Shown here: one piece after another, positions 32,170 to 39,751 of the stretch | Layout: every line of letters begins with the position of its first letter | How positions within the stretch are numbered: position 1 is the first letter of the stretch | Origin: an uncultured Flavobacteriales bacterium | GTDB taxonomy: Bacteria; Bacteroidota; Bacteroidia; Flavobacteriales; JBLHRE01 | Length of the DNA stretch: 64,000 nt | Reading direction: 5' to 3' | NCBI GenBank assembly: GCA_937139155.1 | Contig: CAKZPI010000021.1 | Coordinates: 17,339-81,338, forward strand | Notes under the pieces: model-generated | What the model was told of the DNA's origin: nothing | Databases searched by the model: none | The model's input: only the letters and a program-made list of their open reading frames with translations | Made by a program: the position numbers and the translations under genes

Positions 32170-32663
32170 ATAGAAAACCGGTTGACGCATTAATAACCAA
32201 CAAAAAGGGGGTTGACCTTATCAAAGGTTTTGAGCAATTACGTACTAGGTCTTACTATGACCAGGCGGGTGTTATTACTATTGGTTACGGTCATACAGGG
32301 CCAGATGTATATCCTGGCCAAACCATAAGCCCTCAACGAGCTGAAGAACTATTTCGTGAGGACCTGGAAAAACGAGAAGTATCACTAAGAGCCATGGTAG
32401 GGGTGCCTTTAACTGAAAATGAGTTTTCAGCCTTAGTCTCTTGGCTATATAATGTAGGCTCAGGTAATGCTAGGTCATCAACCCTAATTCAGATACTTAA
32501 TCAAGGTGCCTCTCCAGAGGATGTTGCTAATCAGCTACTACGCTGGAATAAGGTGCGAGACCCTAAAACCGGAAAGCTAATTGTTTCTAACGGGCTAGTT
32601 AGAAGGAGAAAGGCTGAACATGATCTTTACTTGGATCACGGCCAAAAAAAAAAGTTCTCTTAA
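32166..32663 (+). CDS. GH24 phage-type lysozyme (endolysin)
   Basis: 165 aa, about T4 lysozyme size. The catalytic triad spacing E23-D32-T38 is as in T4 lysozyme (KGFEQLRTRSYYDQAGVITI, then GYGHT). It hydrolyses peptidoglycan for release. No N-terminal signal or SAR domain. The zero-frame ends QKKKFS on a run of ten A (32644-32653); a -1 shift would instead add a membrane span (see the adjoining entry). Confidence 0.92.
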   Translation: MNRKPVDALITNKKGVDLIKGFEQLRTRSYYDQAGVITIGYGHTGPDVYPGQTISPQRAEELFREDLEKREVSLRAMVGVPLTENEFSALVSWLYNVGSGNARSSTLIQILNQGASPEDVANQLLRWNKVRDPKTGKLIVSNGLVRRRKAEHDLYLDHGQKKKFS

Positions 32664-32716
32664 TTGTTCTGGCCTTAGTCCTTATAGTAACCGGAATCCT
32701 ATTAATTAGATCATGA
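32644..32716 (+). other. Putative -1 frameshift giving the lysozyme a C-terminal membrane tail
   Basis: The lysozyme's zero frame runs through A AAA AAG (32648-32654), the classic -1 slippery heptamer. The -1 frame then reads KVLLIVLALVLIVTGILLIR-S, a membrane span, and stops at TGA 32714-32716, overlapping the next gene's ATG (32713) in the ATGA style seen throughout this operon. That frame has no start codon of its own between its preceding stop (32621) and the span. The alternatives are a one-base homopolymer error in the assembly, or chance. Confidence 0.55.
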
Positions 32717-33102
32717 GTGGTGGAGGTAAGCCATCTGATGATTTGAAAGGGTTGAATGATCAATCATTAAGGGTGTATTTGTCCTTGACGCTAAAAAAAA
32801 TAGACACCGATCTAAAGGAAATCAAGCAGAAACAGTCTGATGTTGATTCAAATGTCGGTACGGCATTAAGGCTCATCAAGGAGAATAATGAAGAGGTGGA
32901 GCGATATCTAAAAAGGACATCGGAGCTGGAAAAACGAGTAGATAAGCTAGACAATGAGGTCAATTCAACAAGGGTTAATCATGGACTGATGATGGCAAAA
33001 GTCAAGTCTACCTACATTGCAATTATTACCGCCGGCTCTTTAATCATTGGCCTGCTAAGCTTTATTACCTACTTGATTGCTATAATGAAGAATGCGGTAT
33101 GA
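32713..33102 (+). CDS. Holin-like coiled-coil membrane protein
   Basis: 129 aa. Soluble coiled coil (residues about 20-90; KKIDTDLKEIKQKQSD, YLKRTSELEKRVDKLD) ending in one hydrophobic segment (about 100-124, IAIITAGSLIIGLLSFITYL). This layout resembles XhlA-type haemolysin/holin partners. It lies between the lysozyme and a spanin-like gene, so a role in lysis timing is a reasonable inference. Confidence 0.55.
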   Translation: MSGGGKPSDDLKGLNDQSLRVYLSLTLKKIDTDLKEIKQKQSDVDSNVGTALRLIKENNEEVERYLKRTSELEKRVDKLDNEVNSTRVNHGLMMAKVKSTYIAIITAGSLIIGLLSFITYLIAIMKNAV

Positions 33103-33593
33103 GATTGAGGGCTTCTTTTTTAGTTTTTGTCGTATTCATGTCCAGTTGTAATGGGATAAAAACCGCATGGCGTAACGCTAAAATTGAGCGTACAAAGGAT
33201 CGTATAATAAAGCTTGCAGAAAAATACCCAAAGGAGCTAATTGCTGGGTCTGACTCTGTGGTGGTTCATGTTCGTGGCCGAACCCGGCCTGCTACACTTG
33301 AGGTTAAGTGGCGACTTCCAGAAACGGATTCTGTCTTTGAAATCTCGGGGTCTGACTCCGCCAACAAACATTTAACAGCATTTGTAGACAAAACGGGTGA
33401 TCAATTGAGTCTAGTTGTGATTGATAAAGGTCAAGGTTTTAATAAAGACACTACAATTTCAAAAGGCCCTTACGTTACAATCGATTATCAAAATAGCCCA
33501 AAGAGCTTAAGAAAGGTATGGCCTTGGTTACTTTTCTGGCTTGGATTACTTTACCTTATCAGCGTAATCGTTAAAAACTTTAAGGGTGGTTAG
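33099..33593 (+). CDS. Unimolecular spanin-like lipoprotein
   Basis: 164 aa. N-terminal lipoprotein signal (FLVFVVFMSSC, Cys 17) and a C-terminal membrane span (about 138-158, WPWLLFWLGLLYLISVIV) with a beta-rich periplasmic stretch between. That is exactly the topology of u-spanins (phage T1 gp11 type), which bridge outer and inner membranes and fuse them in the last lysis step. It is the final gene of the late operon. Confidence 0.65.
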   Translation: MRLRASFLVFVVFMSSCNGIKTAWRNAKIERTKDRIIKLAEKYPKELIAGSDSVVVHVRGRTRPATLEVKWRLPETDSVFEISGSDSANKHLTAFVDKTGDQLSLVVIDKGQGFNKDTTISKGPYVTIDYQNSPKSLRKVWPWLLFWLGLLYLISVIVKNFKGG

Positions 33594-33625
33594 ATTTTGG
33601 TTTACTGCCCCCCGAAATTCGCCCG

Positions 33626-33730
33626 TTGTAGTAAGGTGCAGTTACTACATTTCAACATTTTTTAGGAGAAGTTACTACACGTCAAACCCAGTGCTGGCAA
33701 TGGATAGCGCCATTTGTAGTAACGTAGTAG
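33626..33730. repeat. Four TGTAGTAA boxes, possible integrase arm sites
   Basis: TTGTAGTAA (33626), GTTACTACA (33641), GTTACTACA (33671) and TTGTAGTAAC (33714) are four copies of one 8-9 bp motif, two in each orientation, followed by GTAGTAG. They lie between the lysis genes and the 3' end of the integrase. Repeated short boxes next to an integrase suggest arm-type recombinase or excisionase sites; a transcription regulator is the alternative. Confidence 0.55.
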
Positions 33731-33756
33731 CAAAAACGCGACAAAAAAAACTTTTT

Positions 33757-34941
33757 TTAAATTTTCGGAAACTTACTTCTCACCCCAGTGCTCTGTGAAA
33801 AGCCTAAGCTTTTAAGATATAAATCGGTTTGATCAGAAGAATGGTGTCTACATTGAAGTTGGACTTCTTTAATGTCCTTAGTCACCTTGTAGAGCGAGAC
33901 AGCCCCGGTGTGCTTCCAAGAATACATAGTTTGTCCTGGATAAAGAAGGCCCTGGTCTTTTACCAATTTTTTCCAGCAATTAGAAGCCTTGTTACGGTAC
34001 ATTTCATCAGATGACGGAACCCAGTTGTTGCCAAAAAAGAAGTCAGCCTTTGATGCGCCTAGAATCCAATCCTTAACCTGTTGAAGAAAAACATCAGGAA
34101 TTGCAACAACGCCATCCTTTTTGTTCTTTGAAATTGAGGCAGGGAAGTTTATCGTTTTCTGGAACAAGTCAACGTGCATTACTTTTAGTCTTCTTAATTC
34201 TGCGGGACGGGCCAGTAAATAATATATGCATTGGACAAAAAACCAAAGACCAGGCTCAGGCTTCATTGCTTTTTTCAGAATGGGGATCTGATCTGAGTCA
34301 AATGGAACATTTGCAGTTGACTTTTGTTCCGGATATTTACGAACCCCAGAAAAAGGATTTGTCTTTATAACCTCTCGTTCAATTAAGGAATTGCAAATGG
34401 ATCTTAAAAACTCACGAGTTTTGTTAACCGTAACCGCTGATCTGCCAGACTTAATCATGCCATCCAAAAAATCCTGGTAAACCCTTTTGGGTATTTCGTC
34501 TATCGTGCGGGCCTCAAGCCCTGCATTTTGAATAAAACTGGATATCTGATTAACCGCTGTCCGATATGACTGAGCCCCAAATTTTCTCATGCCAACAGAT
34601 CTAGTTTCAAAGCCATACTCTAAAGCTTCCAAAACCTTCATTCTTGGAGCTTGAAGCAGGGGGTCAGGCGTTGTTTTTGGTGTATTTAATCTAACTACTG
34701 GGTCTACCTTGATTGTTGACCCGCCTTTTAAATATTGATTAATTCTTTGAGCCAATAATTTTCCATGAAACTCTCGCTCCTTCGTGGTTTTATACTGGTT
34801 CAAGTCGGCGTATATGCGTTTTCGCACTAAATCTTGCTTAACTGGGTGAAAAGCATAGAATTCCACGTACCACTTTTTACTTAGGTCGTAATTAAAATGG
34901 CGAAGTATTGCAGGTTTGTATGGCGCTTTTTTCTTTTTCAT
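33757..34941 (-). CDS. Tyrosine-type site-specific integrase
   Basis: 394 aa from the ATG at 34941 (MKKKKAPYKP); a longer frame to 35076 would run into tRNA-Leu and is unlikely. Arg in ARPAELRRL, Lys in SISKNKKDG, the box YSWKHTG, CRHHSS and the nucleophile Tyr in TDLYLKS are present in order. The usual HxxR box is YxxK, a variant I recall as common in Bacteroidota integrases. It sits against tRNA-Leu and is oriented away from it, the usual arrangement for tRNA-targeting elements. Confidence 0.92.
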   Translation of the reverse strand: MKKKKAPYKPAILRHFNYDLSKKWYVEFYAFHPVKQDLVRKRIYADLNQYKTTKEREFHGKLLAQRINQYLKGGSTIKVDPVVRLNTPKTTPDPLLQAPRMKVLEALEYGFETRSVGMRKFGAQSYRTAVNQISSFIQNAGLEARTIDEIPKRVYQDFLDGMIKSGRSAVTVNKTREFLRSICNSLIEREVIKTNPFSGVRKYPEQKSTANVPFDSDQIPILKKAMKPEPGLWFFVQCIYYLLARPAELRRLKVMHVDLFQKTINFPASISKNKKDGVVAIPDVFLQQVKDWILGASKADFFFGNNWVPSSDEMYRNKASNCWKKLVKDQGLLYPGQTMYSWKHTGAVSLYKVTKDIKEVQLQCRHHSSDQTDLYLKSLGFSQSTGVRSKFPKI

Positions 34942-35000
34942 GCCTAAAAAAAGCCCGAAAATTTCTGGCGATAAGCCTGATTTTTTTGGCGACAGAAAGA

Positions 35001-35025
35001 TGCCAGGAGGTATAATCTCCTGGCA
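35001..35025. other. Perfect 9-bp inverted repeat between int and tRNA-Leu
   Basis: TGCCAGGAG-GTATAAT-CTCCTGGCA. It may be the tRNA's processing/termination hairpin or part of the attachment region; there is no long T-run after it on the tRNA strand. Confidence 0.6.
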
Positions 35026-35049
35026 TTCAATCACATAATAGCCGAATAG

Positions 35050-35131
35050 TACCGAAGGTGGGAATCGAACCCACACTCCCGAAGGAACACGAGTTTGAGT
35101 CGTGCGCGTCTACCAATTCCGCCACTTCGGC
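35050..35131 (-). tRNA. tRNA-Leu (CAA)
   Basis: The minus strand folds as a class II tRNA: acceptor GCCGAAG/CTTCGGT, D-arm with GTAGACGC, anticodon stem CACGA-CTCAAAC-TCGTG (anticodon CAA), long variable arm (TTCCTTCGGGAG), T-arm GTGGG-TTCGATT-CCCAC. CCA is not encoded. It is the probable integration target of the element: its 3' end faces the integrase. Confidence 0.95.
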
Positions 35132-35261
35132 TAAGGGAGGGCAAAACTACAAATATTTTCTTTCCTCACTCAATCTTGAATTCAATTTCTTTTCCTCCAT
35201 TTCAAGCCCCTAATTCAAGCCTTTTGTTTTCCAAATGAATATTATTGTGAAAACTTTTTAC

Positions 35262-36344
35262 ATGCAAAACCCTCCAAGCCCATTTTCCTGCACCCATACT
35301 CCGCAGATTCCTGAATTGTTAAATCAACTTCAAGTCAGCCTGGCCCTATCAACCTACCAAGCGGGTAAAATGATTTTCCTCTCCGCTCCAGATCAAGATT
35401 CATTGGTTCAGTTGCCCCGAAACTTCAACCAGCCCATGGGCATTGCCCTGAGCCATACTGGAAACAAGATGGCCTTGGCCTGTAGAGATGAGGTGATTGA
35501 GTTTAGGAATCATCCGAGCTTAGCTCAACATTATCCCAAATCCCCTAATAAATACGATGCCATGTACATGCCTCGGGTTACCTACCATACGGGTCCGATG
35601 GATATACACGACCTCCATTGGGGGGCCGAGGATGAAATTTACGGAGTGAACACCCTTTTCTCTTGCCTTTTTAAACTATCAAGAGAGCATAATTACCAGC
35701 CCATTTGGTTGCCGAAGTTTGTGACCGAAATGAAGTCTGAAGATCGGTGCCATTTGAATGGGATGGCCATGAAAGACGGGAAACCAGCATTTGTGACTGC
35801 CTTCAATCAAGGAAATTCCTATCGAAGTTGGAAGGAGGAACTCTTGGATGGGGGTGTTTTAATGGACGTGGATTCAAAAGAAATCATTACCAAAGAATTG
35901 GGAATGCCCCATACCCCTAGAATTATTGGTGGAGAAGTTTTTCTTTTAGAATCGGCCAAAGGGGCTTTGACCAAAATTCATCTGGATTCAGGAAAAAAGG
36001 AAATTGTTTTTCAAACGGACGCCTTCCTTCGAGGGATGGATTTAATTGGGGATTACCTCTTTATTTCTAAATCCAAACTGAGGAAAAACTCCTCCTCCTT
36101 TGGGAAGCTCCCTTTTGCAGAAAAAGCCACCGAGGCGGGGGTGTTGGTTGTACACCTACCTTCCGCAAGCCTTCAAGGGGAGATTAAATATTTGACCTCT
36201 GTTGATGAAATCTACGACCTGAAAATTTTCCCAAACCAATTACGTCCCAATATTTTATCTACTTTAACCGAAGATTTTAAAGCAGGTCTGGCCCTTCCTG
36301 ATTCAAGCTTTTGGGCCATTAAAAAACCTAACCAAAATGAGTAA
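35262..36344 (+). CDS. TIGR03032/DUF4915-like beta-propeller protein
   Basis: 360 aa from the ATG at 35262 (MQNPPSPFSCTH; an in-frame ATG 27 bp upstream is possible). Motifs LLNQLQVSLALSTYQAGKM, MDIHDLHWG and CHLNGMAM match my memory of the TIGR03032 family, a cytosolic propeller of unknown function often near glycan or TPR genes. Overlaps the next gene by 8 bp. First chromosomal gene right of the element. Confidence 0.75.
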   Translation: MQNPPSPFSCTHTPQIPELLNQLQVSLALSTYQAGKMIFLSAPDQDSLVQLPRNFNQPMGIALSHTGNKMALACRDEVIEFRNHPSLAQHYPKSPNKYDAMYMPRVTYHTGPMDIHDLHWGAEDEIYGVNTLFSCLFKLSREHNYQPIWLPKFVTEMKSEDRCHLNGMAMKDGKPAFVTAFNQGNSYRSWKEELLDGGVLMDVDSKEIITKELGMPHTPRIIGGEVFLLESAKGALTKIHLDSGKKEIVFQTDAFLRGMDLIGDYLFISKSKLRKNSSSFGKLPFAEKATEAGVLVVHLPSASLQGEIKYLTSVDEIYDLKIFPNQLRPNILSTLTEDFKAGLALPDSSFWAIKKPNQNE

Positions 36345-37701
36345 ATCTAAACTATTTGTGAAGGAGCTTTCCCTTCAAAACATGCTTAGCCAACTGGAGC
36401 AAAACCCTAGTTCAGGTAAGGCGAGAAGAAGAATAATCCGTTCCATTCAAAGGATCCTAGATGAGCTTCGGCAATTCTTGAGGATCGAAAAATGGAACCA
36501 TTATGCAAAATGGGCCATGGCTGTGGCAGGAATTACCCTAGCCGCTGAGACCAGTGCACAGTCTTTTCAACCAAGGGTAGATCAACCCTTCGGCTTGACA
36601 AATCCATTCCCTTTTTATGTATACCAAGCCATTCCGGCAGATGTGGATGCGGACGGTGACTTGGACCTTGTAGTGCCAAGGGTGTTTGCAGATTCTTTGG
36701 TAATTATGACCAATGTTGGCACACCAACCCTTCCTCAGTTTGCTGGCTCTACAGTTGTAGAGTTGACCGTGGCACCTTCCATGGGCTTTGCTTTTACCGA
36801 TCTAGGCGATATAGACGGGGATGGAGATTTAGACCTTGTGAACATTGGCTTCTATGGAGACATTCAATTTGCGGAGAATAAAGGGTCTGCTTCCAACTTT
36901 CAAATGGATACCATGACTACGGGCTTTTTTGGCCTGAACAATATGCAAGATTTTCAAGCGGGGGGTTATTTTTATGCATCAACACCACAATTGGTGGATT
37001 TGGATGGAGACGGAGACTTGGATTTAATTGTGGGGGCTTATTCTTTTAATCAATCTACCTATACAGACACAAGCCATATTTTCTTTGCCGAAAATACAGG
37101 TAGCCCATCAAACCCTTCCTTTGGAAATTTGCAAACGGACCCCTTCGGTTTAATGGGAAGGCCCTTGGGTCTTTCGAATGATTATCCTTTGCCTTGTTTT
37201 GGTGACTTTGATTTAGATGGCGACCAAGACATGATTATGAATGCTTATTCGGCCGACACAGATGTGTATTTTGAAAACAACGGATCTGCAACCAATCCGA
37301 ACTTCAATCCTCAAATGGCCAGCAGCATAGGCATTACAACCTCCAATTATACCTTGTTCTCTTCTGGAGATATTGATTCGGATGGAGATTTAGATCTTTT
37401 TGGCATGGATTTATATTCGAGAACTATTTTCTTCCATGAAAATCAACTGATCAATATTGGGGTTGAGGAATCTCCAGAATTCAAGATTTACCCCAACCCA
37501 GTTAGCGAAACTCTGTTTATTGAAAACCTCAGGGGTGAGCTTGAAGAAATGGACATAATCAGCATGGACGGAAAAAGGCATGGTTTAAGCCTTGGAATGA
37601 ACTCCAGCATCAACGTTGGACATTTACCCTCTGGCACCTACCTCTTAAGGTTGGTTTATTCAGATGGCACCACTCAGGAAAAAATCTGGATCAAAGAATA
37701 A
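36337..37701 (+). CDS. FG-GAP/VCBS-repeat T9SS protein
   Basis: 454 aa. A 55-residue basic, helical N-terminal extension precedes the signal-peptide-like WAMAVAGITLAAETSAQ. The body has at least five calcium-binding DxDGDGDLDL repeats (VDADGDLDLVV, IDGDGDLDLVN, LDGDGDLDLIV, FDLDGDQDM, IDSDGDLDLFG). The C-terminus is a T9SS type A sorting domain (YPNPVSETLFIENL ... SGTYLLRLVYSDG). Surface or secreted; function unknown. Confidence 0.85.
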   Translation: MSKSKLFVKELSLQNMLSQLEQNPSSGKARRRIIRSIQRILDELRQFLRIEKWNHYAKWAMAVAGITLAAETSAQSFQPRVDQPFGLTNPFPFYVYQAIPADVDADGDLDLVVPRVFADSLVIMTNVGTPTLPQFAGSTVVELTVAPSMGFAFTDLGDIDGDGDLDLVNIGFYGDIQFAENKGSASNFQMDTMTTGFFGLNNMQDFQAGGYFYASTPQLVDLDGDGDLDLIVGAYSFNQSTYTDTSHIFFAENTGSPSNPSFGNLQTDPFGLMGRPLGLSNDYPLPCFGDFDLDGDQDMIMNAYSADTDVYFENNGSATNPNFNPQMASSIGITTSNYTLFSSGDIDSDGDLDLFGMDLYSRTIFFHENQLINIGVEESPEFKIYPNPVSETLFIENLRGELEEMDIISMDGKRHGLSLGMNSSINVGHLPSGTYLLRLVYSDGTTQEKIWIKE

Positions 37702-37725
37702 ACCTGGGACCAATTCACATATTAC

Positions 37726-37756
37726 AAAAGGGCTTGCTTTTAGTAGGCCCTTTTTT
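37726..37756 (+). terminator. Rho-independent terminator
   Basis: AAAAGGGC / GCCCTTTT stem with a 13-nt loop and TTTTTT run, 25 bp after the FG-GAP gene stop. Confidence 0.85.
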
Positions 37757-37866
37757 CATGGATTCTCACCTAGGTCATTATTTAGGTAAAAAAACTTTAA
37801 TTTATTTGACAAAGTTTGGGAGGTCAATAAGATTAGAAGGTTGAATAGAGAATTTCAATACATACC

Positions 37867-38937
37867 ATGGCTGAATTAATTCTTACCGTATTACCTGAAT
37901 CTTGGGAGAAAGAAGAGGCAGACCATGCCAGCCCGGAGTTTTTATTGATTTCAAACCTAGATCGAAATTTGGGCATCCTTTCTGAACGGATGCGGAAAAT
38001 CCCGTTTTATTCAGCCTTCCTTTCAAACTCCATTCGACAAGAATTGATAGGGCTTGGTCGCTTCAAAGGGAGGGGGCTTCATTTTACCGAAACCTTTCTA
38101 CAAGAAGAGGACCTAGACCAAACCATGATGGAGGAGATGGAGTTGTTCAATAGAGATTTCCAAGTGGCTAGGTCTTTAATCTCCCTTTCGGGGAAACTTA
38201 ACTTGGATGACCTCATAGGCTTAAACAAATCATTAGGGGGAAAGGGATCCTTGATTCGTACTTCCGAAAAGTATTTAGGTGGAAAAAGTCGTGAGACGGC
38301 TGAGGTACTAGCTTCTAGTCCGGATCAAGTGAAGCCATTATTGGCTGGATTAGAGGTTTACCTTGAAAATCGCGGTCAGGTTCACCCCTTGATTCACCTC
38401 TCAGGCTTTGTGTATCAATACTTGAACATACTTCCCTTTGAATCCAAGAACATGATTAGCATGGAATTGGCCGTTCAGGCCTTGATTCAGCAGGAGTATG
38501 GCAGAAACCTTCCTTTCCTTCCCATTGCTTTTGGATTCAATTTGGGCATGACTCCCTTCTTTGTGAATTTAAAAAAGGCCCAATCCAAGGAGGAGCTTTC
38601 GGATTGGAATCTATTTTTTTTAGAAACCCTAAATCAGGGCTTAGACCTTATTTTAAGTCAGACCAAAACTTGGGAAAAACAGGCAGAAGCCGATCTGAAA
38701 ATCATTGAGGAAATGGGCACTCTTGGCAAGGTTCCGAAGAAGCTTTTGCCCTTGGTGTACGAAAATCCACTTTTTTATTCGGCGGTAATGAGTTTGGAAG
38801 ATAAGGTAGCCTCAAAACCAACCATGTATAGAGCAATTAGGAGCATGGAGAAAAAGGGAATCTTGGAGGAAATCACCAAAGTAGCCCGGAACAAAACCTA
38901 TGTGTCTAGGCCCATTCTTAAACTTTTTGAACGGTGA
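37867..38937 (+). CDS. Fic-family protein with degenerate active site
   Basis: 356 aa. Overall layout follows Fic/DOC proteins with a C-terminal winged helix: N-terminal helices, RGRGLHFTET region, the helix HPLIHLSGFVYQYLNILPF, and a C-terminal wHTH (ASKPTMYRAIRSMEKKGI). The Fic motif HPFx(D/E)GNGR is replaced by LPFESKNMI: the catalytic His is Leu and the phosphate-binding GNGR is gone. It should not be able to AMPylate. It may act as a transcription factor or scaffold. Confidence 0.7.
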   Translation: MAELILTVLPESWEKEEADHASPEFLLISNLDRNLGILSERMRKIPFYSAFLSNSIRQELIGLGRFKGRGLHFTETFLQEEDLDQTMMEEMELFNRDFQVARSLISLSGKLNLDDLIGLNKSLGGKGSLIRTSEKYLGGKSRETAEVLASSPDQVKPLLAGLEVYLENRGQVHPLIHLSGFVYQYLNILPFESKNMISMELAVQALIQQEYGRNLPFLPIAFGFNLGMTPFFVNLKKAQSKEELSDWNLFFLETLNQGLDLILSQTKTWEKQAEADLKIIEEMGTLGKVPKKLLPLVYENPLFYSAVMSLEDKVASKPTMYRAIRSMEKKGILEEITKVARNKTYVSRPILKLFER

Positions 38938-38940
38938 TTT

Positions 38941-39700
38941 AGGGTGACTAGTGACTGGATGTGCTGGAAATATTCAACTGGCCGTTAGTTGGGCGGGAAT
39001 AGGGAATCGGGAATAGGGAATCGGCCCTAGACTCAGACTGGAGGGTCAGAGGAATCGACCTTATTAGGAACTAGGGAATAGGAACTAGGTAATAGGAATC
39101 ATGAGGCTGGCAGAAATTCTTCGCCTAAGCGTCTCAACAACTAAACGGCTCAACAATTTCCATCAACCATAAACTCTCAACCATAAACTCTGAGTGACTA
39201 GTGACTGGGAATTTTGCTAGAAATATTCAGCTTTTTGTCAGAGAAAACCTCGTTATGATCCTTCCTGAAATTCTCCACTTCAAAAATCTATCAACGATAA
39301 AGGCACAACTATAAACCGGGTCCAAGGCTCAGATGAAAGTGGACTATGAATCGAGGTTAATCATCGGTAACAGAGTCTTATGAATATAACGGAATTTGAG
39401 CGAAATTCCCATCCTTAAATACCTAGATTTCAACTATCAACTATCAACTATCAACTATCAACTATCAACTCAAGAGTGACTATCAACTAGAAATTTGCTA
39501 GAGATAATAAGCTTTCCGTCAGTTGGGCGGGAATAGGGAATAGGGAATAGGGAATAGGGAATCGGGAATCGGCCGTAGATTCAGACCGGAGGGTCAGGGG
39601 ATTGGTACTAGAAATTTTGACTCTGCCTGAAATTAATCATCTAAACGACTCAACAATTCCATCAACTATAAACGCCTCAACAGGAGTGGTGGTGATACTT
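38941..39700. repeat. Heptanucleotide-repeat region, left copy
   Basis: Non-coding. Two related blocks: block 1 (about 38941-39235) and block 2 (about 39474-39690), separated by unique sequence and a (CAACTAT)n tract (39431-39470, nearly six units). Each block opens GTGACT... GCTAGAAATATTCAGCTT, then (GGGAATA/C)n (39529-39573 in block 2), then CCGGAGGGTCAG. Several different 7-bp units recur: GGGAATA, CAACTAT, GTGACTA/G, and 14-mers made of two heptads. No gene is visible. Confidence 0.8.
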
Positions 39701-39751
39701 TGGGAGGTCAGTTACATTCCGAATTCAATGTAATATCCCTAACTTGCGAAT

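Noticed and set aside
33757..35076. Long integrase frame starting at 35076
   Set aside because: The first 45 codons run through tRNA-Leu and the hairpin; the ATG at 34941 gives a normal length.
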